The notes under the pieces were generated by a model, which was not told the DNA's origin, did no database searches, and was given only the letters and a program-made list of their open reading frames with translations. From Streptomyces sp. SDr-06 (GTDB lineage Bacteria; Actinomycetota; Actinomycetes; Streptomycetales; Streptomycetaceae), in the NCBI RefSeq assembly GCF_003324565.1, contig NZ_QOLA01000009.1, forward strand, positions 208,196-272,195: a DNA stretch of 64,000 bases. Direction: 5' to 3'. This document shows positions 16,409 through 24,632 of the stretch, piece by piece (the first letter of the stretch is position 1; every line of letters begins with the position of its first letter). The position numbers and the translations under genes were made by a program.

Positions 16409-18454
16409 TCAGCCGCTGACCGATGCCGCCCCCGTCTCCAGGTGCCCCGTGTACCGGCGCGACCAGGACGCGTCGCAGTCGGCCGTGATGGTGAAGTCGT
16501 ACCAGCCCTTCTGGTACGCCACCGCGTTGAAGAAGTCCTCCGTCGAGCCGCCCGCCGGGACCGTGTACGTCCAGGGGCCGTCGCCGCGGTAGTGGTTCGA
16601 GGTGATGGTGAACTTGACGGACGCCGCCGAGGAGTTGGTCATCTTGAACCACACCGCCAGCTGGCCCGTGCCGGACTCGACCGCGTAGCGCGCCGCCACC
16701 TCGACGGACTTGCCCGCCTTCGTGGCGTCCCCGATGAAGCGGCGCTGGAAGCGGTTGGGGCCGACCATGGTGAAGTCGTACTTGCCCGCGCCCGCGCCCG
16801 TACCGATCTGGAAGAAGTCGGTGGCGGTGCCGCCCGGGTCGACCGTGTACTGCCAGGGCGTGGTGTCGCGGTAGGCGTTGGGGTGGAGCGAGAAGTGCGC
16901 GGCGCTGGTGGCGGGGGCGCCCTGGTTGGCCATGCCGAACCAGGCCAGGATCTGTCCACCGGCCTGGAACTCGAACCGGTCGAGGTTGCCGTTCGGCTGG
17001 TAGGGCAGCGCGCGGGCCGGGCGGGTGCCGGACTCCTGCGCGGGCAGCGCGTTGGTCTGGGGCGCGGGGTTGGGCAGCGGGCCGCAGGTGCCGATGCCGA
17101 TGACCGAGGTCGCGGGCAGCCCGGAGGGCATGCCGTACACCGGTGAGGCGAAGTCGAAGACGCCCGTCAGGTCGCCGGTCACCTTGCGGCGCCAGGCGCT
17201 GATGTTCGGGCAGGCCGCCGGGATGCCGAGGGCCGCCGTCCACGTCTCCAGGAAGCGCAGCACGGAGGTGTGGTCGAAGACCTCGGAGGACACCCAGCCT
17301 CCGCGCGTCCAGGGCGACATGACCAGCATCGGCACCCGGAAGCCGAGCCCGTACGGGACCCCGCTCAGGAATTCGCCCGCCGTCCCCGCGGGCGGCGAGG
17401 GCGGGGGCACGTGGTCGAAGAAGCCGTCGTTCTCGTCGTAGTTGAGGAACAGGACGGTCGAGTCGAAGACGTCGGGCGCCGCGGCGAGCGCCCGGTAGAC
17501 CAGGTCGACGAAGTGCGCGCCGTCGCCGGGCGGCGCGTAGGGGTGCTCGGAGAAGGCCTGGTTGGCGACCACCCAGGAGACCTGGGGGAGCGTCCCGCCC
17601 AGCGCGTCCGCCTTGATGGCGGCGGCGATGTCGTCGGGGGTGGAGCCCTTGACCGCCGGGACGGAACCCATGCCGCGGTCGTGCAGCGGGTCGCCGGGCC
17701 CGGCGGCGGCGAACTTCGCGAAGTAGGCCAGGCCGTTGTCGCCGTAGTTGTCGTTGGCGTTCTGGTAGACCTTCCAGCTGACCCCGGCCCGCTGGAGGGC
17801 CTCGGCGTACGTCTCCCAGGTCAGGCCCGACTCGTCGCCGCCGTCGTAGCTGGTGCCGTCGACCTTGCCGCTCCACAGGTAGGTGCGGTTGGGGCCGGTC
17901 GCGCTGAGCGTGGAGCTGAAGTAGGCGTCGCAGATGGTGTAGTTGTCGGCGAGCGCGTAGTGGAACGGGATGTCGCCGCGTTCGAGGTAGCCCAGCGAGC
18001 GCACGTTGCCGACGCCGGAGACCCAGCTGTCCATGCGGCCCCTGTTCCACGCCGCGTGCTGCGAGGTCCAGCTGTGCGGCAGGTCGCCGTTGCACTGGGC
18101 GAGGGTCTCGCCGTCGGCGCCGCCCGCCGCCGGGGTGGCGCTCAGCTTCCAGGGGTACTGGCGGCCCGTGCCGTTGGGCTGATTGAAGACGGGCTGCCCG
18201 CCCGGGAGCAGGATGCCGCTGCGGTCACCGAAGCCCCGGACGCCCTTGAGGCGGCCGAAGTAGTGGTCGAAGCTGCGGTTCTCCTGCATCAGGATCACGA
18301 CGTGCTTGACGTCCTTGATGGTGCCGGTCGCCGAGGCGGCCGTCGTGCTCGTGACCGCCGGACCGGCGGCCCGGGCCGCCCCCGGGGGCAGCACGGCTCC
18401 GGCTGCCACACCCGCGCCGAGCGCCACGAATCCTCTTCGACTGATCGGTGTCAT
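16409..18454 (-). CDS. Secreted phosphocholine-specific phospholipase C
   Basis: 681 residues. It begins with a twin-arginine signal (SRRGFVALG, then an Ala/Gly-rich hydrophobic run ending near ARAAG). The phosphoesterase domain starts with VVILMQENRSFDHYFGRL (about residues 50-67), typical of non-haemolytic Pseudomonas-type PLC and acid phosphatase AcpA. Two C-terminal repeats follow (about 500-590 and 595-680), each with an F-x-NxYRxxxPWxYTVxxGG pattern. The start is the ATG at 18454, which places the Tat motif at residues 5-13. It releases phosphorylated head groups from phospholipids outside the cell. A PHO-box-like repeat lies upstream. Confidence 0.93.
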   Translation of the reverse strand: MTPISRRGFVALGAGVAAGAVLPPGAARAAGPAVTSTTAASATGTIKDVKHVVILMQENRSFDHYFGRLKGVRGFGDRSGILLPGGQPVFNQPNGTGRQYPWKLSATPAAGGADGETLAQCNGDLPHSWTSQHAAWNRGRMDSWVSGVGNVRSLGYLERGDIPFHYALADNYTICDAYFSSTLSATGPNRTYLWSGKVDGTSYDGGDESGLTWETYAEALQRAGVSWKVYQNANDNYGDNGLAYFAKFAAAGPGDPLHDRGMGSVPAVKGSTPDDIAAAIKADALGGTLPQVSWVVANQAFSEHPYAPPGDGAHFVDLVYRALAAAPDVFDSTVLFLNYDENDGFFDHVPPPSPPAGTAGEFLSGVPYGLGFRVPMLVMSPWTRGGWVSSEVFDHTSVLRFLETWTAALGIPAACPNISAWRRKVTGDLTGVFDFASPVYGMPSGLPATSVIGIGTCGPLPNPAPQTNALPAQESGTRPARALPYQPNGNLDRFEFQAGGQILAWFGMANQGAPATSAAHFSLHPNAYRDTTPWQYTVDPGGTATDFFQIGTGAGAGKYDFTMVGPNRFQRRFIGDATKAGKSVEVAARYAVESGTGQLAVWFKMTNSSAASVKFTITSNHYRGDGPWTYTVPAGGSTEDFFNAVAYQKGWYDFTITADCDASWSRRYTGHLETGAASVSG

Positions 18455-18547
18455 CCGCCCGCCTCTTCGGTCCCCTGTGCCCCAGCGGCACATCGAGCGC
18501 AAGAGTGGCGGCAGCCAAAGGTATGAAGCTAGACCTCTACAGGGAGA

Positions 18548-18569
18548 GATTTATGAACTCTGCGTCAAC
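18548..18569 (-). promoter_or_regulatory. PHO-box-like direct repeat upstream of phospholipase C
   Basis: On the minus strand the two adjoining 11-mers are GTTGACGCAGA and GTTCATAAATC. The second fits the Streptomyces PhoP repeat unit (GTTCAYYYR pattern) and the first is a weaker copy. The element lies 94 bases upstream of the start. PhoP control is an inference. Confidence 0.45.
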
Positions 18570-18644
18570 GGCAGGGATTCTTAAGGTCCGAAAAGGGGCG
18601 GCATGATAGGTGCGGGGAGAATCCGGACCGGCCGCCCCGACCCC

Positions 18645-19376
18645 TCAGCGGCTCTCGACGCCCCGGGCGATGTCCCGCTTGACCCCGTACCAGCCGAGCA
18701 GCGACCCCACGGGGACCGCGCCCAGCATCCCGAGGCAGAAGCCGGGCCGGGACGGGTCGACCAGACCGGAGCCGAAGCCGGCCGCCAGCAGCGCCGTCGA
18801 GATGGCGAACACGGCCAGCAGACCTCGGTACTTGGCGCTGAAGAACAGGTGCCGACCAGGCCTCGCCGGGGTCGCGGCCAGTTCGGCGGCCGGGCCCGCG
18901 CTCGCGGCGGCCGGGCGCTTGAGGTACGTCATGTGGAGCCAGCGGCCGCACGGCTCCCAGCCGTCCGGTTCCAGCTCGGCGACCAACGCCTCGCGCTCCT
19001 GCACGCCGTGCGCGGTCTCGCGGCGGTACTCCCAGCGCATCGCGGCGTCCGGCCGGCGGCACACGAAGCGGCCGACGAAGTCGATCGACTCGACCTCCCA
19101 GCCCTCGGCCCCGTACTGGTTGAGGAGGAGCCGGTCGGAGTAGATGTCGGCGGTCCACTTCCAGGTCTCGGCCCCCGCCCCCGGCGGCTCGGCGGTGCGC
19201 TCCTGGGTGAGCCGGTCCGCGAAGACGTCCGGCGCCCCGAACTCCTCGCGGGCGTCGGCCGATCCGGACTCCGCGAGGTAGCCGGTCAGGTCGGCGACCG
19301 TCGCCGACACCTCCCGCTCCGGCATGCCGCGCGCCGCGAGCAGTCGGCCGAGCTCGGCGAAGTAGTCGGTGTTCAC
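18645..19376 (-). CDS. Membrane protein with HAAS-like N-terminus and DUF2812-like domain
   Basis: 243 residues of unknown molecular function. The N-terminal 50 residues (LLAARGMPEREVSATVADL onward) look like the short helical HAAS/DUF1700 segment found next to PadR regulators. The middle (KWTADIYSDRLLLNQYGAEG to LEPDGWEPCGRW, about 60-140) matches a DUF2812-like pattern with paired W residues. Two hydrophobic segments lie near 175-225. Its ATG overlaps the stop of the padR gene by 4 bases, so the two are coupled: this is the typical layout of a PadR repressor with a partner membrane protein. Confidence 0.75.
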   Translation of the reverse strand: MNTDYFAELGRLLAARGMPEREVSATVADLTGYLAESGSADAREEFGAPDVFADRLTQERTAEPPGAGAETWKWTADIYSDRLLLNQYGAEGWEVESIDFVGRFVCRRPDAAMRWEYRRETAHGVQEREALVAELEPDGWEPCGRWLHMTYLKRPAAASAGPAAELAATPARPGRHLFFSAKYRGLLAVFAISTALLAAGFGSGLVDPSRPGFCLGMLGAVPVGSLLGWYGVKRDIARGVESR

Positions 19377-19720
19377 TCTGGTCCCCCTGGAACTGTGCCG
19401 GTGAGCATGGTGGTGACGGCCGCGTGGAACTCCCGCCAGGACGCGCCCTGTTCGGCCAGGGCCCGGCGGCCGTCGTCGGTCAGCCGGTAGTAACGGCGGC
19501 CCGGCCCGCGCTCGGCGGCCCGGAACTCGCCCACGGCGAGGCCCGCCTCTTCGAGGCGGTTGAGCACGGGATAGAGCGTCCCGCCCTTGATGTCTCCCAG
19601 GCCGGCGGCGGTGAGCGCCTTGGAGATCTCGTACCCGTAGCTCTCACCGTCGGTGAGGCAGGACAGGACGAGGAGGTCGAGGACGCCCTTGAGCCAGCTG
19701 GATCTGCGGTCTGCGGCCAT
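19373..19720 (-). CDS. PadR family transcriptional regulator
   Basis: 115 residues. The winged helix is plain: LLVLSCLTDGESYGYEISKA (about residues 15-34), GGTLYPVLNRLEEAGLA (about 45-61), and the wing RRYYRLTDDGRRAL (about 75-88). PadR proteins are ligand-responsive repressors that usually control the gene translated with them, here the DUF2812-like membrane protein. A perfect inverted repeat overlapping the promoter region (19736-19764) is the likely autoregulatory site. Confidence 0.92.
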   Translation of the reverse strand: MAADRRSSWLKGVLDLLVLSCLTDGESYGYEISKALTAAGLGDIKGGTLYPVLNRLEEAGLAVGEFRAAERGPGRRYYRLTDDGRRALAEQGASWREFHAAVTTMLTGTVPGGPE

Positions 19721-19735
19721 GCGTGTATTCCACCA

Positions 19736-19764
19736 CCACCTAGGTAGGAATGCAATCTAGGTGG
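19736..19764. promoter_or_regulatory. Inverted repeat operator upstream of padR
   Basis: CCACCTAG (19736-19743) is perfectly inverted as CTAGGTGG (19757-19764) across 13 bases. It starts 16 bases upstream of the padR start. The length and placement suit a PadR dimer binding its own promoter. Confidence 0.65.
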
Positions 19765-19809
19765 CCATGTCGCCACCCCCGGGGCCCGTCGCGCGCGGCG
19801 GGCGGGCGT

Positions 19810-20808
19810 TCAGTCGGCCACGCGCACCAGGAGCTTCCCCGTGTTGGCTCCACCCAGCACCCCGATGAACCCGTCCACGATCCCCTCGAACCCGTCCACC
19901 ACCGTCTCGTCCGAACGCACCCGCCCCGATCGCAGATGCGGGACCAGGAACTCCTCCAACTCGCCTTGTACCTCACGGTGGTTGCGGACCAGCACGCCCT
20001 CCAGGCGCAGGCTCCTGCTGATCACCTCGTAGAGATTGCGGGGCGCGGCGGGCGGCGCGGCGAGGGTGTCGTACTGGGCGACCGCGCCCACCCAGGCGAT
20101 CCGGCCGTGGGCGCGCAGGCCCGAGATCGCGCCCTCCAGATGGGCGCCGCCCACGTTCTCGACGACCGCGTCGACGCCGTCCGGGGCCGCCCGGGCCAGC
20201 AGCTCGCCGACCGGGCCGTCGTGGTAGTCGAAGGCGGCGTCGTAACCGACGTCCTCCGTAAGGTACTCGACCTTGCGCGGCGATCCCGCGCTGCCGATGA
20301 TCCGGCCCGCCCCGAGCAGCCGCGCGATGCGTCCGGCCGCCGTGCCGACGCCCCCGGCCGCCGCCGTGACGAACAGGTCCTCGCCGGGCTGGAGGCGCAG
20401 CGTCCGGGTGAGCGCCACATAGGCGGTGAGCCCGGTGCCGCCGAGGATGCCGAGGTGCGCGGAGAGCGGGACGCCGTCGTACGCCGTGATCTTCCGCACC
20501 CCGTCGGCGCCCAGGGTGACCAGCGCGTGGGTGCGCCAGCCCTGCCGGTGGAAGACCAGATCGCCCTCCGCGAGGCCCGGATCGCGCGAGGCGAGCACCC
20601 GGCCGAGCGCGCGGCCCTCAAGCGGCGTGTGCAGGGGGCCCGCGTCCATCACCTCGCGGTGGTACGGGTCCACGGAGAGGTAGAGGTTCTCCACGAGGGC
20701 GGTGCCGGGGGCCGGGTCCGGCACCTGGGCCCGGACCAGAGCGAAGTCGGCCGGGACCGGGCGCCCGACGGGGCGGGCGGTCTGCTGAACGGTGATCGAG
20801 GTCGTCAT
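19810..20808 (-). CDS. NADP-dependent oxidoreductase, MDR family (CurA/leukotriene B4 dehydrogenase-like)
   Basis: 332 residues. A zinc-free medium-chain reductase: the N-terminal half has NLYLSVDPYHREVM (about 45-58), and the Rossmann half has VTAAAGGVGTAAGRIARLLGA (about 145-165) followed by VGYDAAFDYHDG and VDAVVENVGG. This is the layout of double-bond reductases acting on enones. The ATG at 20808 (MTTSITVQQT) is chosen over longer frames because family N-termini align there. It is divergent from a LysR gene 102 bases away, which is likely its regulator. Confidence 0.88.
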   Translation of the reverse strand: MTTSITVQQTARPVGRPVPADFALVRAQVPDPAPGTALVENLYLSVDPYHREVMDAGPLHTPLEGRALGRVLASRDPGLAEGDLVFHRQGWRTHALVTLGADGVRKITAYDGVPLSAHLGILGGTGLTAYVALTRTLRLQPGEDLFVTAAAGGVGTAAGRIARLLGAGRIIGSAGSPRKVEYLTEDVGYDAAFDYHDGPVGELLARAAPDGVDAVVENVGGAHLEGAISGLRAHGRIAWVGAVAQYDTLAAPPAAPRNLYEVISRSLRLEGVLVRNHREVQGELEEFLVPHLRSGRVRSDETVVDGFEGIVDGFIGVLGGANTGKLLVRVAD

Positions 20809-20910
20809 GGGCCAGGACGTTAGGAGGGAATGCGCACCGGTGGCAGGGGGTTGCGTCGATGGCACCGTCCGAACCATCAATTCTCCTCATGCCTACAGGT
20901 GGGAGCCCCG

Positions 20911-21876
20911 ATGCCCAGCGACCTCGCCCCGCACGAACTGCGCGTCCTGGTGGCCGTGGAGCGCGAGCGCGGCTTCTCCGCCGCCGCGCAGAAACTCGGC
21001 ATGGCCCAGTCCGCGGTCTCGCACTCGGTGCGCTCCAGCGAGGCCAAGATAGGCGCGGTGCTGTTCGAGCGCGGCCGCCGGGGCGCGACGCCTACCCCGG
21101 CCGGAGCTCGCGCGGTCGCCCACGCGCGCCGGGTGCTGCGGCTGCTCGACACCCTGGCGGCGGAGGCACGCGGCGCCGCTCCCGACCCGGCCGACGACAC
21201 CGTCGAGGGGCCGCTGCGGATCGCCGCCTTCCGCAGCGCCGCCCTGCGGTTGCTGCCCGCGGCCCTGGAACGGCTCACCGTCCGCCACCCCGGGATCGTG
21301 CCGGAGGTGCGCCTGGTGCGGGAGATCGGCGCGGGCACGGCCGGGGAGGTCGCGGCGGGGCGCGCCGACCTCGGCATCGCGACGATCGGCACCACCTCGC
21401 CCGTCCCGCCCGGGCTGGTCGGCGACGTACTCCTGGAGGAGGGGTACGCGCTGGTCCACCCGGCGGGGCATGCCGCGCCGCGCTCGCTTCCGCTGGTCGA
21501 CTGGGACGAGAACTGCACGTCGTACACCCGCCGTTGGTGGTCCGAGCAGGAGTGGATCCCGGCCGCGACGGTGCGGGCCGAGGACGACGGAGCGGTGCTC
21601 TCGATGGTGAGCAGTGGTTTCGGGATGGCCATCATGCCGGAGCTCTCGCTGATCGGAGCGCCGCTCTCGGTCGAGATCACCGATCTCGGACCGGAGCGCC
21701 CGACGCGCTCCGTCGGCTATGTGACCACGCCCGAACTCGCCGGTTCCGTCGCCGTCCGCGGACTGATCAGGGAACTGCGGGCGCTGCGCCCGCAGTCGGC
21801 CGTCCCCCGCCCGGCGAGCCGGGCCCCGATCCCGGCCCCGCCGACGGCGCAGCACCCGGCCGGTCTGCCGCGTTGA
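20911..21876 (+). CDS. LysR family transcriptional regulator
   Basis: 321 residues. The N-terminal winged HTH has VERERGFSAAAQKLGMAQSA then VSHSVRSSEAKIG (residues about 15-50), and the effector domain spans about 95-295. By divergent position it probably regulates the oxidoreductase gene ending at 19810. Its last 110 bases overlap the tail of the next LysR gene on the opposite strand, and the C-terminal 30 residues are Pro/Ala/Arg-rich. Confidence 0.87.
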   Translation: MPSDLAPHELRVLVAVERERGFSAAAQKLGMAQSAVSHSVRSSEAKIGAVLFERGRRGATPTPAGARAVAHARRVLRLLDTLAAEARGAAPDPADDTVEGPLRIAAFRSAALRLLPAALERLTVRHPGIVPEVRLVREIGAGTAGEVAAGRADLGIATIGTTSPVPPGLVGDVLLEEGYALVHPAGHAAPRSLPLVDWDENCTSYTRRWWSEQEWIPAATVRAEDDGAVLSMVSSGFGMAIMPELSLIGAPLSVEITDLGPERPTRSVGYVTTPELAGSVAVRGLIRELRALRPQSAVPRPASRAPIPAPPTAQHPAGLPR

Positions 21877-22768
21877 TCCCCGTCACGGTCTCCGCGACCG
21901 CGCCCCGCAGCCACCGGTGCGCCGGGTCCGCGTCCACTCGGATGTGCCAGGCCTGCACGAAGGGGTTGGCCGGCAGGTCGAGGGGGATGTCGAGGACCGC
22001 GAGCGGCATCGCCCGGGCCGCCTCGACCGCGAAATGCGACGGCACCAGCGCCAGCGCGTCCGAGCGGAGGGCGAGGAAGCAGGCCGCCGAGTAGGTCGGA
22101 GCGGTCGCCAGCACGTCCCGGGTCAGGCCGAGTTCGGCCAAGCGCTCGTCGACCACGCTGCGCACCCGGCCGCGCCGGGTGACCGTGATGTGCGGGAGCG
22201 CGGCGAACCGCTCGGGGGTCAACCGCTCGGCGGCGTACGGCCCGTCGGCGCGCACCACCGCCGCGTAGCGGTACTCGGCCAGCGGACTGCTGCGGACGTC
22301 GTGCGGCAGGTCGCCCATCTGGCCGACCTCCAGGTCGATCCGGTCCCGCAGATCGCTCGGGTCCTCGTCGCCCTCGGGCAGCATCCGCAGCCGCACCCCG
22401 GGCGCCTCGCGCATCACCCGCTCGGTCAGCGGCGCCCCGAAGATCACCGCCATGCTGTCATTGGCCCGGATGGTGAACTCCCTTCGCAGGGTGGCGAGTT
22501 CGAGCTCGGGCGGCGGGCGCAGGGCGGCCAGCGCCGCCGCGAGCGCCGCCTCGACGCGCGGCTGGAGCTCCCGGGCGCGCGGCGTCAGCGTCAGGCCGCG
22601 CCCCGACGGCACGAGCAGGTCGTCGCCCACCACCCGGCGCAGCCGCCCCAGGGTCCGGCTCATCGCGGACGGCGAGATCCGCATCTCGGCGGCGGCCCCC
22701 GCCACGCTCCCGGCTCGCAGCAGGGCGTCGAGCGAGGGCAGCAGATTCATGTCCGGCAGCTGTGGCAT
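21767..22768 (-). CDS. LysR family transcriptional regulator
   Basis: 333 residues. The HTH is LLRAGSVAGAAAEMRISPSA then MSRTLGRLRRVVGDD (about 17-52), and the ligand domain follows to about 300. The last 35 residues are a Gly/Pro/Ala tail encoded where the gene overlaps the convergent LysR gene by 110 bases. It is divergent from the MFS gene at 22838, which it likely controls. An ATG at 22750 is an alternative start (MNLLPSLDALL). Confidence 0.87.
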   Translation of the reverse strand: MPQLPDMNLLPSLDALLRAGSVAGAAAEMRISPSAMSRTLGRLRRVVGDDLLVPSGRGLTLTPRARELQPRVEAALAAALAALRPPPELELATLRREFTIRANDSMAVIFGAPLTERVMREAPGVRLRMLPEGDEDPSDLRDRIDLEVGQMGDLPHDVRSSPLAEYRYAAVVRADGPYAAERLTPERFAALPHITVTRRGRVRSVVDERLAELGLTRDVLATAPTYSAACFLALRSDALALVPSHFAVEAARAMPLAVLDIPLDLPANPFVQAWHIRVDADPAHRWLRGAVAETVTGINAADRPGAAPSAGPGSGPGSPGGGRPTAGAAPAVP

Positions 22769-22837
22769 GGCCCGATTATCGCCGACTCATGCATGGGATG
22801 CACGCCTCGGTTGATAAAACGGACCTTGTGTGCAGCA

Positions 22838-24244
22838 ATGAGTGCGGCCACGCTGGACCCCATGCTCGAAACCCGACAGCGCGCCACCGCCCTCCTCGTC
22901 GCCGGCTGCTTCTTCATGGAGATGCTCGACGGCACCATCGTGGCCACCGCCACCCCGCAGATGGCCGCCTCCCTCCACACCACGCCCGCCTCCGTGGGCC
23001 TGGTGATCACCGCCTATCTGCTGACCCTCGCCGTGCTCATACCGCTCAGCGGCTGGCTCACCGCCCGCTACGGCGCGCGGCGGATCTTCCTCACCGCCAT
23101 CGCGGTGTTCACCCTCGCCTCGGCGGGCTGCGCGGCCAGCGGCAGCCTCGGCCTCCTCATAGCCATGCGCGTACTGCAAGGTGCGGGCGGCGCGATGATG
23201 GTCCCGGTCGGCCGGCTCCTGGTGCTGGCCGGCGCAGCCAAGACGGACCTGCCGAAGGTCATGGCCTACATCGTCTGGCCCGGGCTGCTCGCCCCCGTCG
23301 TCGCCCCGCTGCTCGGGGGAGTGCTGACCACGTACGCCAGTTGGCACTGGATGTTCCTGGTCAACCTTCCGATCGGCGCGGCCGCGTACCTGGTCGCCCG
23401 GCGCCTGGTGGTGGCCGGGCCGACCGCCACCCCGCCGCCCCTGGACGTCCCCGGCGTGCTGCTCGGCTGCACCGGGCTCGCCGCCCTCGCCTGGGCCACC
23501 CATCTGGTCGCCGACACCGACAGCGCCTGGCCGCCGGTCGCCGCCGTCGCCGCGCTCGCCGTCCTCGCGCTCGGCGCGGCCGGGCGCCATCTGCTGCGCA
23601 CCGCGCACCCGCTGGTCAACCTGCGCACCCTCGACGTGGCGTCGTTCCGGGCCGCCGTGACCGGCGGCTCGCTCTTCTGGATGGTGGTCGGCGCCATGCC
23701 CTTCCTGCTGCCGCTGCTCTTCCAGGAGGTGTTCGGGTGGAGCGCGGTGAAGTCCGGTGCGGTGGTGCTCTTCGTCTTCGTCGGCAACATCGGGATCAAG
23801 CCCGCGACCACCGGCCTCCTCAACCGCTTCGGGTTCCGCCCGCTGCTCCTCGTCTCCACCACCGGCCTCGCCGTCGCCGTCGCCGGCTGCGCCCTGCTCA
23901 CCGACGCCACCCCCGTCGCCGTGACCGCCGCCCTCGTCCTGCTCGGCGGGGCCGCCCGCTCGCTCGGCCTGACCTGCTACTCGACCATCGCCTTCAGCGA
24001 GATGGCCCCCGAGCGGCTGCGCGACGCCAACGCGCTGTCGGCGACCGCCAACCAACTCGCGGCCGGGCTCGGGGTGGCCGTCGCGACCCTCGCGCTGCGC
24101 CTGGGCAGCGGCCTCACCGACACCCCTTCGGCCGCCTACGCGGTGGCGTTCTGCCTGCTCGGCGCCGTGTGCCTGATCCCCGCGCTGGGCGCGCTGCGGC
24201 TGCACCGCGACGCCGGCGACGCCGTGCGTACCCGGCTCGCGTAG
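22838..24244 (+). CDS. MFS multidrug exporter, DHA2 (EmrB/QacA-like)
   Basis: 468 residues, almost all hydrophobic, with about 12-14 membrane helices. DHA2 signatures are FFMEMLDGTIVATATPQMA in the first helix (motif D1 with the Asp), WLTARYGARR (motif A) and RVLQGAGGAMMVP (motif C region). It is a proton-driven exporter of drugs or metabolites. The LysR gene that starts 70 bases away in the other direction is its probable regulator. Confidence 0.9.
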   Translation: MSAATLDPMLETRQRATALLVAGCFFMEMLDGTIVATATPQMAASLHTTPASVGLVITAYLLTLAVLIPLSGWLTARYGARRIFLTAIAVFTLASAGCAASGSLGLLIAMRVLQGAGGAMMVPVGRLLVLAGAAKTDLPKVMAYIVWPGLLAPVVAPLLGGVLTTYASWHWMFLVNLPIGAAAYLVARRLVVAGPTATPPPLDVPGVLLGCTGLAALAWATHLVADTDSAWPPVAAVAALAVLALGAAGRHLLRTAHPLVNLRTLDVASFRAAVTGGSLFWMVVGAMPFLLPLLFQEVFGWSAVKSGAVVLFVFVGNIGIKPATTGLLNRFGFRPLLLVSTTGLAVAVAGCALLTDATPVAVTAALVLLGGAARSLGLTCYSTIAFSEMAPERLRDANALSATANQLAAGLGVAVATLALRLGSGLTDTPSAAYAVAFCLLGAVCLIPALGALRLHRDAGDAVRTRLA

Positions 24245-24276
24245 CCGCCCCCGCGCATCGCGTCGAGAGGGTGTCC

Positions 24277-24320
24277 GTCTCAGATAGTAGGGAGTCCGAG
24301 TAATTGTGGAGACAGACTCC
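24277..24320 (+). promoter_or_regulatory. Structured upstream element with alternative stems
   Basis: GTCTC (24277-24281) can pair with GAGAC (24309-24313), and GGAGTC (24291-24296) with GACTCC (24315-24320). The two pairings exclude one another. The stretch between (GATAGTAGG, GAGTAATTGTGG) is unusually A/T-rich for this genome. I do not recognise it securely; it could be promoter DNA or the 5' end of a regulatory leader. Confidence 0.35.
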
Positions 24321-24374
24321 AGCGCAAGGCTTAGCTTTGTAGGAGCCGAACGACTCGCAGATCCAGCGAACGGC

Positions 24375-24471
24375 GGTCGTGAGCGCGATGCCCTCAGGCA
24401 GGCAACCCCTGCGGCAGCGCTCCCCGCCCCTTCCGGCACCTCACTGCATCCGCCGGGGCCTGCCCCGGACC
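24375..24471 (+). ncRNA. Possible SAM-IV-like riboswitch (weak)
   Basis: The segment opens with GGTCGTGAGCGC and has GGCAACCC near its middle. It ends with a strong CCGGGGC/GCCCCGG hairpin followed by GACC, which can close against the first GGTC. These resemble the order of conserved pieces in the actinobacterial SAM-IV riboswitch (GGUC-AUGAG, GGCAACCC, GGGGUGCCCCGGG, GACC), but several helices do not match my memory of the consensus. It ends 24 bases before a small peptide gene. Confidence 0.3.
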
Positions 24472-24495
24472 TCTCAGCAGAGGAGTCGAATCCCC

Positions 24496-24624
24496 ATGGT
24501 CAAGCAGCCCGTCCGCCGAGTCCGTCACTCTTCGCGCAGCAGCGAGTCCGACCGCAAGAACGCCGCCGCCGCCCTCCAGCGTGCGCTGGACCGCAGGGAC
24601 AACGGCGGCGCCACCGGGCACTGA
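24496..24624 (+). CDS. Small basic hypothetical protein (42 residues)
   Basis: MVKQPVRRVRHSSRSSESDR and then an Ala-rich helix KNAAAALQRALDRRDNGG. It is strongly basic at the N-terminus with no membrane segment. AGGAG lies 10 bases before the ATG and third codon positions are nearly all G/C, both arguing for real coding. The function is unknown. The structured leader upstream (24277-24471) suggests regulated expression. It converges on the phosphatase gene 9 bases away. Confidence 0.6.
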   Translation: MVKQPVRRVRHSSRSSESDRKNAAAALQRALDRRDNGGATGH

Positions 24625-24632
24625 GCCGGTGA

